64,000 bases of DNA from Ifrita kowaldi (lineage: Eukaryota; Chordata; Aves; Passeriformes; Cinclosomatidae). The number at the start of each line of letters is the position of its first letter. Within the stretch, counting starts at the first letter, position 1. The stretch covers positions 1-64,000 of the forward strand of contig VZRS01009500.1 in the NCBI GenBank assembly GCA_013398055.1, in the 5' to 3' direction. The notes beneath the pieces are model-generated. The model searched no databases and was not told the origin of the DNA. It saw only the letters and a program-made list of their open reading frames with translations. This document shows positions 50,640 through 62,700 of this stretch, in pieces. Both the position numbers and the translations under genes were made by a program.

Positions 50640-51454
50640 CTAGTTTTCAAAAAGAAGTTTTAAAAAAAATTAGATACCACAGACCAACAGACACAAAAAG
50701 TAACAACTACCAGTAAAGACAATGCTCAGTCCTTACACATGAAAGCTACATTTTCTCCTCTAAATTAAGACGAGGCATAGCATAGCAGACGCTCTGAGTT
50801 TCAGAGTTTAAATTGCATGTTTTCATACAAATCAGCCCAACTGCTAACACTGGTATCTCTGTTAAAAACAATTTGACAACTGAAAGAAAAGAAACTGAAT
50901 GATGCTGCAGCATCTTGTTTTCATTACTGAAATGTCACTGGTTGACATATTGTGCCTCATGCTGGTAAGGAATCCATCTGTACATTAGAACTTACTCAAA
51001 ATATAGAACACTCTCAGTACTTTATCTGAGGCAAAGGCTACAGATCTTTCAAACAAAAGGGACAGCACAATAGTATAAACCCAAAAAATAAATGGGGATA
51101 ATGCTACTCGTCAGCCCTGTGTCATTAGGTGTCATTTGTGTAATCATTAGATCGCAACTAATGGAGTCAAAGTCATGTTTGACACTTCAGAAGCAGAAAG
51201 TGGCTCAAAGCAGTCTATAATCTGAAGAAAGGAAACCTAATAAATATTTGGCAAAAAGACACATCTGGGGTGATTGGAAGCAGGTTTTCTCCCAGTCTGG
51301 GCTTGTTCCAGAAAGCGAAGGTTAAATAGAGATTCAACTGTCCATTCAACAGGCTAAAAGAGCAGAGTGACAGAACTCTGCCCTGCTCATCTTTAGGTCA
51401 GAAATAACACAAATTTGGTATGAAAAGGTGGCAAATACATGGCCAAGAATGATG

Positions 51455-51544
51455 CGAGATTCCAGAGAAGGGCCACCAAGATGAGTAGAGAAATGGAGCA
51501 CCTCTCCTATGAGGAACAGCTAAGAGAACTGGGATGGTTCAGTT
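51455..51544 (+). mobile_element. CR1 LINE, left part of an interrupted copy
   Basis: The sequence follows the late CR1 consensus: CCAGAGAAGGGCCACCAAGATG, then GAGCACCTCTCCTATGAGG, then GAGAACTGGGATGGTTCAG. It stops abruptly at the solo LTR and resumes at 52159. The left end is approximate. Orientation is antisense to PCCA. Confidence 0.93.
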
Positions 51545-52158
51545 TGTGCCATAGTTTGACACTGGCCCAATGCCAGGCACCCTCAAGAGTTGCTTGCTCA
51601 CCCCTCCCCTGCCACAGCTGAGCAGAGCAGAGCAGGGAAGAAATTAACAAAGGCTTCATTAGTTGAGATAAGGACCAGGGAAAGAAAAACACTTCAAGGG
51701 CAAAACAGGTTTAACTTAAAGTTACAAAGTGAATTTATTGCTAACAGAATCAGAGGAGGATAATGAGAAATAAAATAAGCCCTTAAAAACGCCATTTTCT
51801 CCCCAGCCCTTCCATCCTTCCCACCGACAGCACATGGAGACAGGGCATGGGGGTTTGGTCAGTCCATCACTACGATTTTCTTCTGCTGCTCCGGGAGAGG
51901 AGTCCTTCCCCTGTGAGGCCATGGGGTCCTTCCCATAGCAGACAGTTCTCTGTGAACTTCCCAGGCGTGGGTCCCCTCTCAGGACCAGCAGCCACACCGC
52001 ACCTGCTGCAGCATGAGCCCCTCCCACAGGCACACAGCCCGCCCAAAACTGCTGTGCCATGGCTCTCCCTTTCCATAGGGTGCAGTCCTCCAAGNCTGAC
52101 AAGAGCTACCTCTGTGGCCCCCCTGCTACCAAAAACCAAGCCAAGCAAAACCAATACA
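51545..52158 (+). mobile_element. Solo LTR of an avian endogenous retrovirus, inserted in CR1
   Basis: A 614-bp block begins TGTGCCATAGTTTGACAC and ends ACCAATACA, giving the TG...CA ends of an LTR. It splits an otherwise continuous CR1. The start, the GGCCCAATGCCAGGCACC segment, the repeated bird-type blocks around GGGTCCTTCCCATAGCAGACAG, and the terminus resemble an LTR family I recall from passerine genomes. The family name is not certain. No gag, pol or env sequence is present, so it is a solo LTR. An AATAAA lies at 51769-51774. Target duplications are unclear: the left flank ends GTT and the right begins GTC. An N lies at 52095. Confidence 0.88.
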
Positions 52159-52526
52159 GTCTGGAAAAGAGAAGGCTTCAGGGTGACCTAAGTGCAGCTG
52201 TCCGGTACCTGAAAGGTGCCTGCCAGAAAGATGAAATGACAGTATTTACAAGAGCATGTAGTGAAAGGACAAGGGGGAATAGATTCAAACTAAAAGAGAG
52301 CAGGTTTAGATTAGACATTAAGAAGAAGTCCTTTACTTTGAGGGTGGTGAGGCACTGAAACAGGTTGCCCAGGGGTGGATGCTCCATCCCTGGAAGTCCC
52401 AAGACTAAGACTGATGGAGCTCTGAGCAATCTGGTCTAGTGGAAGGTATCCCTGCCCATGGCAGGGAGGTTGGAACCAGGTGATTTTTAACGTCCCTTGA
52501 AACCCAAGCACTCTATGATTCTGTGA
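52159..52526 (+). mobile_element. CR1 LINE, right part of the interrupted copy (3' end)
   Basis: This part resumes exactly where the left part stopped, with TCTGGAAAAGAGAAGGCTTC. It continues through GTACCTGAAAGGTGCCTGCC, ACAAGAGCATGTAGTGAAAG and GGGTGGTGAGGCACTGAAAC, and ends with the CR1 terminus around CTCTATGATTCTGTGAG. It is fairly well preserved and non-coding. Confidence 0.95.
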
Positions 52527-53609
52527 GAGAGAACAAAAGGACAAAGTACTCAGCCCACAAGGCAGTGGCAGGAAGTTAAAATTAACATAAAACAGGACGA
52601 GAACTGCAAAAACTGAATTGTCGTGAAGAAAAGAGGCAAACTTTATCCTTGAGAAAGAGATTTTGCACAAGTGAAAGCAAGAGTGTTTAACAAGCAAGAT
52701 AGGAGGATTACACAATAAAGTTAAAAGATAAAGGTTGAGACTGAAAGACTTTGCCGAACTCAGTCACAACACGGCTCTCAAAAAGTGCTTTATGTGTACG
52801 TATCACAGCAAATGCCACCATCCAGAACAAGCACAGATTTCACATGAAAGGATGGGGGGAAGAGCTTCAGAAGGCTGTGTCTCCCAGAGGAACTCTGCCC
52901 AGGGGGGCACATTTGCTTCCAGTCCTGCAGCAGACAAACAGTTACACAGATCCCTTCCATATCTCCCTCCCATCACCTCAGTACTATGTAATGTAAATTC
53001 ACATTCCCCAGTACTGGTTACTAGCCAGTGACAATTTCTATCAGCAGCATAAAATAAGACTAATGAGATCCTCAAGAAAATCCAGAATGGAGGCTGCTGT
53101 AAAGGACTGGAGCAAACTTTACAGTAACAAAGCCACAATTTCAAAACAGGATGTCTTCTGCACAGATCCCATCATTCCGCTGGGCATATTAAACAGGTTA
53201 GGTAAAGAGGCTACTTAAGACTCCACCTCAGAAAGGCAGTCATGCCACAGTGATGGGAATACATTCAATAAAGTCCAGCTAACAGTACAAAGAAGTTGTC
53301 TCAGGCCAAAAAATGTAAATTTAAAAATAACAAAAGTCAGAAAATCTGCATCAATCTCTTTTTAATTTAGTCCACATTAACATATTCTGGCTGAATATTA
53401 CTGCAAGTTCCTTTGCTCAGTGTTTATTTTTTTTATCTGCCTTGAAATGGAAACTGTCTTCACTTCAACAAACACATGCAGAAATACAAATGCTGAAAGG
53501 TTGAGAACCTGGCTTCAGAAACAAACTCAATTTTTCCTTTGCCAGTCACCAGAAAAACTGATTGCAAGGCAAAATTCAAAAAAACCACTTAACTTTTGTA
53601 CTATTTGTA

Positions 53610-53640
53610 CATACACACACACATTACATATATATACACA
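53610..53640. repeat. Compound (AC)n/(TA)n microsatellite
   Basis: An ACACACACACAC run is followed by ATTACATATATATACACA. It is imperfect and short. Confidence 0.85.
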
Positions 53641-55330
53641 AAAGCCTTATGTAATTATACACTGCAATAACATAAATTATCCAGATCTGAAATGTGCCAA
53701 TTTTCCAGTTGTTTACACACAGTAAAGAAACTCTGAGACTGCTTTTTCAAAACACTGAATCTAAAACTGATGATTTGTTTGCATGTCTCAGCTAAAGGCA
53801 CATCACGAACCTGCCCTAAAGCCTTTGCCTTTCAATCCCCCTGGCCAACACTCAGGACAAGACTGTGTGACCAAAACTGCATGTTCCCACCTGCTTCAAC
53901 ACACACTGTTAGAATCAACTCAAATAAAGAAACAAGGTAAAACTAGAAAGATCCCATTTCAAAGGTTTTATTGCATGACCTCCATCCTGGATGAAAGCTG
54001 CTTTTTTGCTTGCTGTGCCACAAAAACTGTTTTCTCCCCGTATGTTCAACAAAAATCAAACTCCAAACAGAGAACAAAGGTCAATAAGTTGAAACAGGTT
54101 AACAACTGATCAAGAGTCACACTCATTGCTTCATTACTATGAACATGAAAAAAATATTTAAACATTTGTCACTATTTACACCAGTTGTGTCACAGATGTG
54201 GCGAGCAGAACGCCAGTTATGACTGTAGTATCCAAAGGAGGATTTCTGGGAGATAATATAAACTGTGAATAGGAACATACCAAAATTAGGTTTTGGTCTC
54301 AGGCAATAAACATACAACCCTACCACAGAATGTCCTTAGCATAACTTTGGAGGCATACCTCAGAAGTTTGATTAAAGGCTGCTTCCTAAGGATGGCAATT
54401 TACCTTTATTACACAGGACAGACTGCTGTCAGTACTGCTTTATTTCTCTGAACTCCAGTCCCACTTCCCTTGCTGTCTGCTTTTGCTTTGCTGCTATGCT
54501 CAGCTGAATTCTAAACAGTTTTGAAGTCAAACTTACAATTACATTACTATATTTGGAAATACACAAATGCTCCAGATAGTAATACCTTTGTTTCCCATCA
54601 AGTATTATGTCGCTTCAGAAGCTACTCCTCAGGATTTCAGTGGGGTGTCTTGAGGAAGAAATTAATATTCACCATCAATAAAGATATAACAACACAGCCT
54701 TTCATGTTCACCATACAGATTGATTTGAAGAGTAACAAAGCTACCTCTGGAGCAGTTATCCAAGTGCTTCCTTGAAAGGGAGTGAAATAAGTAGCAAAGG
54801 TCCTCCAACTCCCAGTATAGGAAGTTACACATTGGTCTTCCCTGCTCTCATCACTGCAGACTCCTGGCCTACACAGAAATTTCATCTCCACAATAAAATG
54901 TGGAACTGGTAGCTGCCAAATCTCTCTGCTTAACCTGGGATATACTTCTGCATTATCACTGAATTATCAGCTGAATTACATAAGGCAAATGCACAACAGG
55001 AAGAATGGTTATAAAATTAAGTCACAACTAAAGGAGTGGAAGCAGTGTTGTTCACATTATTTAAAACTCGACTGCACACATCTATTACTACTAAATGGCA
55101 GAACCCTGGTCGGAAGGAAGACAAGAAAAAAAATATTTCTCTCTCATTTCCCTGATGTTATGATTGCTTAAATCAATATTATCCCAGTATCCCCCAAGCT
55201 GAGTCAAAAAGGTTCATGCAATTACTTTACATAACCAACTTCAAATTAAATTACATAAAAGGTCATTTTTCCCATAACAGTCTCATTTGCATTTTGTCCT
55301 AGAAACGTGTTTCCTACTATCAATTACAGG

Positions 55331-55355
55331 GAAAAAAACAAAACAAAACAAACAA
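55331..55355. repeat. (AAAAC)n A-rich microsatellite
   Basis: A run of A is followed by repeated AAAAC units and AAAC. It could be the decayed tail of a retrotransposed sequence, but no element is recognisable next to it. Confidence 0.8.
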
Positions 55356-56089
55356 GCTCTGGTTATGTGCCCCAGTCGGTTACTTAATACTTGAAGAGTG
55401 ATTGTTTTCTGATTGGGAAGAACAAAAATTAAAAGCATAATGGGTAAGATAAAAAGTGCAATGCATAATTCAGATCATTACCAATGTAGGCAAAGTTTAT
55501 AACATTCCTAGGTTCTGTTTTAGCTCAAGTTTTTCCTAGTGAATTTTGAAGTTAACCATTACAGATGGCACATATACCAAGTAGGCTGAGGCAGAAAACA
55601 AAGCTGAATGTTATTAAATGGTTCAATTTCTTGTGAAGTCAAGCACAGCTTTGTTCCACACAAACAGTCATGGTAAAAGACAGGCAAACATTGCATAAGC
55701 AATCTCAAACCATTCAGAGTAGTGAAGAAGTGTGCCTCAGAGAGCTCATGGCCTCTTCTAAGGTGGATGCTATAGTATACAGAAAGGAAGCCTCTACTAT
55801 GCTGAATTATGAAGGAAGTAGTGACAGACCAAGAAGTGGTTTTTTGGCCTCACCTGCCAGAAAGAAGAAAGTGAACTGTTAAGTCAACCTTTATAATCCA
55901 GTAGTTAAAACTCATATCAGATTCCAATGCAGAGAAAGTGAATGGAATTAGCAGCAAGCATCCTCCATCTTCTAACAGTGACAGGGGAAGCTGCATTCCC
56001 CTCTCCTCCCAGCTAATAGCAAAAGCCTCCAGACCTAAATTTAAAAGTCATAGCTGCAGTCCCAATTCACCTAAAAAGCACTTTCTCTC

Positions 56090-56640
56090 AGAATCATGGC
56101 ATGACTGAGGTTGAAGTGACCTTGAAAGTTCCTTAGTTTATTCAGTGTGAATAAACCCCTCCCCACCAAGCAATCTCAACATCAAATTCAGAGTAGGTTG
56201 CTCAGAGGTTTGTGCAGTGAGACCTTTAAAATCTCCAATTTATGACCCCCGACTCTTGCTGTGCCATTGTGCAACTCATTGAAGAGCCTGGCTCCATGTT
56301 CTTGGGAACCCTCCCAAGGTCCTAGAAGGGTGTCCTTAGGTCCACCTTAAGCTTTCTTGCTTCCAGGAAAAACAAGACTGGTTTCTCCAGCTTCTCCTTA
56401 TGGGTCATCTATTCCAACCCCAGCACCACCCTTGTGGCTCTCCACTAGACTTACTCAAGTTTATTGCCATCTTTCTTACATGCATGAGGGGGTTAAAACT
56501 GGACACAGTATTCCAGAGATGGTTTAATAAGTATTAAGCAGAGTAATCATTTCATCAAACCCACATGATTATGATAAACACAACATGTCTAAAGGCCTTC
56601 ACCTGACACACCATCTCTGGAGCCAATATGCCATTTCAGA
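56090..56640 (-). mobile_element. Old CR1 LINE fragment, sense to PCCA
   Basis: Read on the plus strand, this is the reverse complement of a CR1 3' region: GAATCATGGCATGACTGAGG at the terminus, then GAAGAGCCTGGCTCCATG, CTTGTGGCTCTCCACTAGAC and ACACAGTATTCCAGAGATGG. The divergence is clearly greater than in the 51-52 kb copy, so it is older. Homology is convincing to about 56545 and weak beyond that. Confidence 0.85.
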
Positions 56641-58346
56641 AGAGAAGTGCTTCCTCTTTATTCCTTTCTGCATTAAAAACATAAAGGACTGTCCATCAGA
56701 ATTTCTGTTCTTCCTCTCCATTCAAATGAGGCAAACATGCTAGAAGAGGGAAAGTAAACGATTCCTTTTCTGGTTTTTTTCCTCATGTATTTTGGGATGA
56801 CTTTTGTGATAATCTCTTGGAAAATGCCCCATCTTTCACTGGCACAGGATGTGCCTCCCAAAGAGACAGACGGATTTGAGACATCATTTAATAACCAGGA
56901 AGAGTGGAACATCAAGTAAAAGAAAATCTCAATATTTTAAACGAAAACCAGGAAAACATTAACTGTGAAACAGCCTGAACCACAATGACTAATCCCATGA
57001 ACAGGGTACTAACCTAAAGATCCTTGAGTTTAATTTGTTCTTTGTCCAAGACTCCTCTTGGATCTTTGTGAAAATAGACATACACTTTCTGTGCCTATAA
57101 AATAGGGATAGCAAATAGGAAATTTCTTTCTCATCAGGCAGACTAGGAAGTACAGAGGCTTCCCAGGTTGTTTGGAATTTCTATTGAAATGTTTCTATTT
57201 CTTAAGTTTTCCAAATTTAAAACACTTTTGGTATGGATTCCTACTGTTAACAACAGCACGTATTTCTACGTATTTCCAGATCCACGTTGGCTACACATTG
57301 CTCTGATTTTTCAGATTGTCACAGCTCTTTTTTAGCAGCTATTCATCTTCTACAAGCAATAGTAAGATATATGAAGCTACTTAATTTTCAAATCTTCCTA
57401 GCAAAGTTTACCCTGGGTATTTATATTAAAAAGTTAGTTGATGTGATTAAAGAAATTACATATAAGTTAATTTTTGTCTTTGCTTCTCTTCCTGAGCTTC
57501 CACCTGTCATCTGCCCACCATCCTCGCTTGCATTCAACAGTTCCCATTTAAGTCCTTGGATTTGTAGAAACATTTTTCAATGGGTACTTAAAAAGCTATC
57601 CTCAAATTCAAGTTATCCATTTTTTTTAAGCATGAAGGGTTTGATCCAGTGCAAACTACATCTTTGAAAGGGCTCTCAGTTACTTTGGTGAGCTTTTAAT
57701 CAGTATTCATGAGTAAGTATTTTTGACCTGAAGTACAGTGCCCTAATATGTTCCTTTATTTATCATTAAGAAGGCTAATGTGTGCTTATGTTTGATACAT
57801 GGAAGGAGATGAGCAAGACTTTTCATACAGCAGGAACAAAGTCTAGGAATTTCACATGTGCCAGTCATTAGTTTCTATTATGAACTGTCACAATATCTGT
57901 TCTTGTGTCTTCTGGTGTCCAGAGCAAAAGCATGTCTTTAAGAATCTGTTAATATAATATTACTGTTTGGTTTATGTTTTTATTGTTCCCAGTTGTATGC
58001 CAGGTGAGGCTGCCCATATAACAATATGTTACTGGGACTCCAACATCTTGCATCCTTGCCTTTTTCCTCCATTTTCGTCTCCCCATTCCCAGTCTGCCAC
58101 TCACTTTGCACATCTACTTAAGTCTACCAGATTCCTTCACAAGCTAAATCAACCCAGGAACTTACAAAAAAACTACCCCAACAAAAGCAGCAACAGTAAA
58201 AAAATGCAGGTTTCATGGTGTTTTAGAGATCTGGATCTATTCAGGAAAAGGACTGAATAGTCCCAGAAACATCAGAGAGACAAGACATGAGATTCTGTAT
58301 TCAAGTGTCAGGGAAGGGAGAAAGACCAGCTTCAGCAGCACCAAGC

Positions 58347-58370
58347 CTTCAAGAGCAGCTTCAAGAGCAG
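58347..58370. repeat. Perfect 12-bp direct repeat
   Basis: CTTCAAGAGCAG occurs twice in direct succession. This is a simple slippage-type duplication. Confidence 0.9.
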
Positions 58371-58644
58371 ATGATCAGAGTACCCTGGAATCTCTGCTGG
58401 ATGAAAGCCAGCTGAGTTACCCAAAGATTAGCTAAATACCCCCTAGCAAAGACAACAAAGGAACTTTTCAGCTTGAAGCATCACAAGCCCACTGCCACTC
58501 AAGGTGGCTAACACCTGTTCCTGTGGTCTCAGTCAGGAGCCAGGAACAAGCAGGATGCATTAATCCCACATGCAGGACTGCATCGCACACAGAGTTGTCA
58601 ATTACATCATGATATCAAGTAGTTCTGGTGCAAAGAATAGTCAT

Positions 58645-58660
58645 CCACACACACACACAC
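58645..58660. repeat. (CA)n microsatellite
   Basis: Eight uninterrupted CA units. They may vary in length between individuals. Confidence 0.9.
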
Positions 58661-59685
58661 TGAGTCCTGAGGTAAGAAAAATCTGTTCTGCTCCTTAATG
58701 AGACTAGAATTTGGCAAGGTGCCAGTCATGTCCAGTGACTGCCAATCTGGCAGTGCTGCCTCCAAAGTGAGATGAGGATTCTGCCACATTGGATTAATGA
58801 TGAATGGGGGAAAAGGAATCTCCACAGGATTCATAAAGGACCCATGAATGATGAACTATAAATAGTCTTTTTTTTAATAAGGGAGATGTTCTGCCTGATG
58901 AATGCCAGCTGAGGTGAGAGACCTGTATGGAAGAACTGAGTCTCTGACCACACAGGCTAAGAAAGCATCTACAGCAGAGTGGCTAAGAGAGAAGTCAACC
59001 TTTCAAAACCTGATCCTTGTGAAAGGAAACCAATCTATTTGTTTCCTTACATTTTTCTAGCAACCACTGATAAACATTTTTGAAATTGAGTAGTTTGGGA
59101 TGATGTAAAGAAATAATTGCATTTGTGTTCATGTTAACCTGGTGTATGAGTTAATTTCAAAATTATGCCCATTACTATGTCTAATGAGTATTAAGACCAG
59201 GGTACTGAAATACTCTGATAAAATGCCAGATCCTCAGACAAGGCTACAGTTAAAACAAAGGGTGCCAAAAGGCAATTCTAGAAGTGCTACACAAACCTAC
59301 TGAAGAAGCAACAGTGCTGAGTAAAAGGAAATCTTACCTTACTGTAGTTAACAGTAGAAGTACTGTCTGTAATGAAGCATGCTAGCGTAGCGGAACTGAA
59401 CTGATGTTTATTTTACATATTTCATATCACCTACAAATGGTTTTTCTCGACTTTGGGTGTATTTAATTTACTATTTTATCACTAGAAATATGTATTTTGC
59501 CTTCTTGAAAAAAAAAATTAGCTATTTCAACTTTATGCATTATTTAAAAACTCTAGTTGTGTGTATGCACAGATATATTTTAAGAAAAAGTAAAGACTGG
59601 GGAACATGCCAGTCTAAAAATATAAAGGAACAATAATCAAAAACAACACCGCTCGAGAAAAGAAACATTTCCAAATGGAACAAAC

Positions 59686-59796
59686 CTTTAAAACCATCAG
59701 GGTAGACTTCAGGAAGGAATTTAGTGTTGATGTCTCCTTGAACAAAGCGTGGATGGACGATCACTTCTCGCAGTAAAGAAATATTGTGAGCCACAC
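59686..59796 (-). CDS. PCCA: PCCA coding exon (likely exon 17): end of biotin carboxylase domain
   Basis: PCCA is the biotin-bearing alpha subunit of mitochondrial propionyl-CoA carboxylase, which converts propionyl-CoA to D-methylmalonyl-CoA in valine, isoleucine, methionine, threonine and odd-chain fatty acid breakdown. The exon is 111 bp: two bases finishing a Gly codon, 36 codons, then one base of the next codon. It contains THN-type, LLREVI and VYPDGFK segments that match the end of the biotin carboxylase C-terminal lobe in vertebrate PCCA, as I recall the human protein. The acceptor is strong: a T-rich tract ending TTTTCAG at 59797-59803. The donor reads AAAG|GTTTGT, with T at +3 instead of the usual A or G. 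The phase joins exactly to the exon at 50537-50639. Exon numbering is from recalled human gene structure; the gene identity is nearly certain. Confidence 0.95.
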
Positions 59797-62700
59797 CTGA
59801 AAACAAAAAAACAAATCAATACAAAATCAGGTAACATTAATCACAAATTACGGTAGGAAAGGACTTACAAAAACATGAACTCCTATATTTCTGGAAGAAA
59901 TACTTGTTCAGAATTTAGATACCATAATACTGATGTAATCAATGCAGATTTACCAGTTTTGTTTCACCCCTGCCTCAAGACACACCCTTTTAAATACTCA
60001 GTTTAATTATAAAGTAAACAATCTAAATTTTCACCTCATCAAGCCTAATTCAAACGCCTAGCTGAGTTAAGGACAGCAAGCACAACCAAGAGACTTTTGG
60101 TTCAGTTCTAGAGGATGTAGGCAAGACCACAGCCATCTCCTTGAAATGACAAATAATAGCTCAATTCCACTGAACCCTGAATGAAAGATATGCACCATGT
60201 TACACCCCAATCACAGTAATGAAATACAGTAAAAAGCCAAACCACTACAAAAGTTTTACCACTTAACATATCATTTTACTACATTTTTATCATTTATAAT
60301 GCTTAAGAGACTCCCATGTAAGTTACAAAGCAAAGAAATGTATTGCTCCCTCCACATGTACCTTTATCCAACCTCGCCTGGTCAATTTTTTTATTCAGTA
60401 TCCTGGTTCCTCTTTAGCACCTCTCTGTGACCCTGTCAGGTATACAGTCCACAAAAATTATTTACTTAATTTTAAAATAACTTTTCACAGAACCTTTAGA
60501 GCCACCTTTATCCTTTAATTTCTTTGAATATTATGCTACTTATGTTTTCTGCATTTCTTCATCTCTTTCTCATTCTACTTCTCAGCCTGTCTCATCTATC
60601 TCCTAAATGATTTTCGTTTTAGTTGGAGAACTTCTATGTAACTAAGTTAGTGACTTAATGCTAAACTGCACTTTGCCAGAAGTAGTTGCAGTTAGCACAG
60701 AATATGATGGGTCACTAGAAGTCATTTCATTGAAATATTAAATACAAGAAAGTCCTTATAGGAGGTGGGAGAGGAAAGGGGGTGCAAAAAAAAATCCTTG
60801 AGAAAAAACTCCCTAGATCATTTAAATTATCTTCTCCTTACTGCAAACAATTTTCAAAAAGAAGGTACTGTCTCTTTTGAAAGTAGCATACAGGTCATCT
60901 GTGGAAAGTTTAAGATTACAGGTCAGAAAACCACCATCTTTATCTCCATTCTCTTCTCAATTTTAGAAAGAAATCAAACAAAATCTGATGAGCCAGAAGA
61001 GTTCAATGCCAATATGACTATACACGATAACGCTGGCTTATAAACATTAATACTTCTTAAGAGAAGCTGAAATAGACATGCAGTTCAGCATTGCAGGTGT
61101 TGATTTATTCCAGGTATGGATAAATGAGGAGCTGCTATGGGAAAGAGGTTATCCAACCTCAGCTGTGCACACTCTCACCCCTCTGGAAAGGCAAAGTAAT
61201 TCACATTCTTTCATCAGCGTCAGAGGAACAGGTAACTCCAAATCAGATTGCGTTTGCCATGTCGCATCAACTTTGGCTTTAGCTGCCCACCATTAAGTAT
61301 AAAATGCAGAACACATCACGAAACAGTTTATAGCAAAAATTTGTCTGTGCATCCACATCTCTTGCAAAGCACAAAGTTCTGTACTTCAACTTCAGATAAG
61401 TTTACTCACAAGTTATTATGATGATATGATCACAATTAGAGATGACATTACTCAATTATTTGCACTTTTTTTCTAATAGTTCTAGTTTAAAATAATATTG
61501 AAAAAGAATTCATTGTAAACTCAGGTATTTCAGCTGTAAATTAAGTTATTCAGATTTTTTCCCTTGTTGAGATCTCATGAAAGCAAAGACACTAGCAGTA
61601 CAGAGCACGCAAATTGCTGTGGCTACAGGAGATTCTTTTACACTCCTTTTTCTTTTGTGTTTTTCCAGTTTAGAAGCATGAACAACATCCTTGTTATTTT
61701 ATATGCAGACCAGTTCAAACACTTTCAAAGCTTTTTTCCCCTACTAGTCTGCTGCTGGTGTGAATTTTCAAGCTCTCTGTGTGGCCGTCACTAAAACCAC
61801 TTTCAACACACAGAGTCAGACTGAGCCTCATTGAATCATGAAGTCGCAGCTTTAAAGACTCGTCCGTGAGCCATTAAATAGCACATGACACAACCAGTTC
61901 AGTGATGACATGACAGAAATTTGTCCATTCGATTAAAAGAAGATCCTTGCTGCCTGCAACCTAAATAATCATTCACAGACCCTGATGTCATAAACACTGA
62001 ATGAAAGTCACACTGCATCTCCACTAAACAAAAGAATTAAAAATCTTATGCTAAATTACCATAACTTGGAAACAAATAATGTCTGTCTTTGTCTGCTACA
62101 AGTTTTCCCCCAAAGTTTCCAATTTGAATAGTAAGTTGAAATATCCCAGAGACTTCATCTATTAAGTCCAGCATCAAGACAAACAGGAGTTCTTCAATGC
62201 TGCCCAACTTTGAATCAAGGGTTTAAACATGCTGCAATGTGTAACCAGATCATCTCACATTTTTCTTTCCTAAACTGCTATAAGATCCCTGGTGAGGTGA
62301 TGGCTGATGACAGATGACAGAGCTTGGTGTCTCAACTGACTGCCCCAAAAGACCTAAAATCAAAAAAACCTATGCGTATTCTTAATTATTTTTAACTCAT
62401 GTGCATCTGAAAAATATGAGGCTTCTGCAATGTTTTAAGCTCCAAAATTCCTTTATTAAGTCCAATAGAGCAGACAAGCCTAGGTGTTTGGGAAGCAATA
62501 TAAATGTTTTTTACATATATGAATTAAAAATTTAATAAACAAACTTCCCTTTAAAGCATCATGAAAGGCTATCTTTATCAGTCCCTGTGATCATTATGTG
62601 AGCAAGGACTGCATGGTTGATCTGCTTCTCAAGACTGAGTTGATACTTTTAGTGATGTACCAAATCACATGGCGTTAAAAAAAATTACCAGTGCAATCCT

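Larger units (their letters stand above)
50640..59685 (-). other. PCCA: PCCA intron 17 (about 9.0 kb)
   Basis: This complete intron begins with the unusual donor GTTTGT (59685 downward) and ends with CTAG just before 50639. It is the most repeat-laden intron in the window: a CR1 interrupted by a solo LTR at about 51455-52526, a CR1 in the sense orientation at about 56090-56640, microsatellites at 53610-53640, 55331-55355 and 58645-58660, and a 12-bp direct repeat at 58347-58370. The stretches 50640-51450, 52530-53600, 53650-56080 and 56650-59680 hold nothing I can assign. Confidence 0.9.

Noticed and set aside
51722..52191. Open frames of 94-126 codons on both strands at 51.7-52.2 kb
   Set aside because: They lie inside the GC-rich solo LTR and run through an N. 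LTRs of this kind do not encode these peptides.
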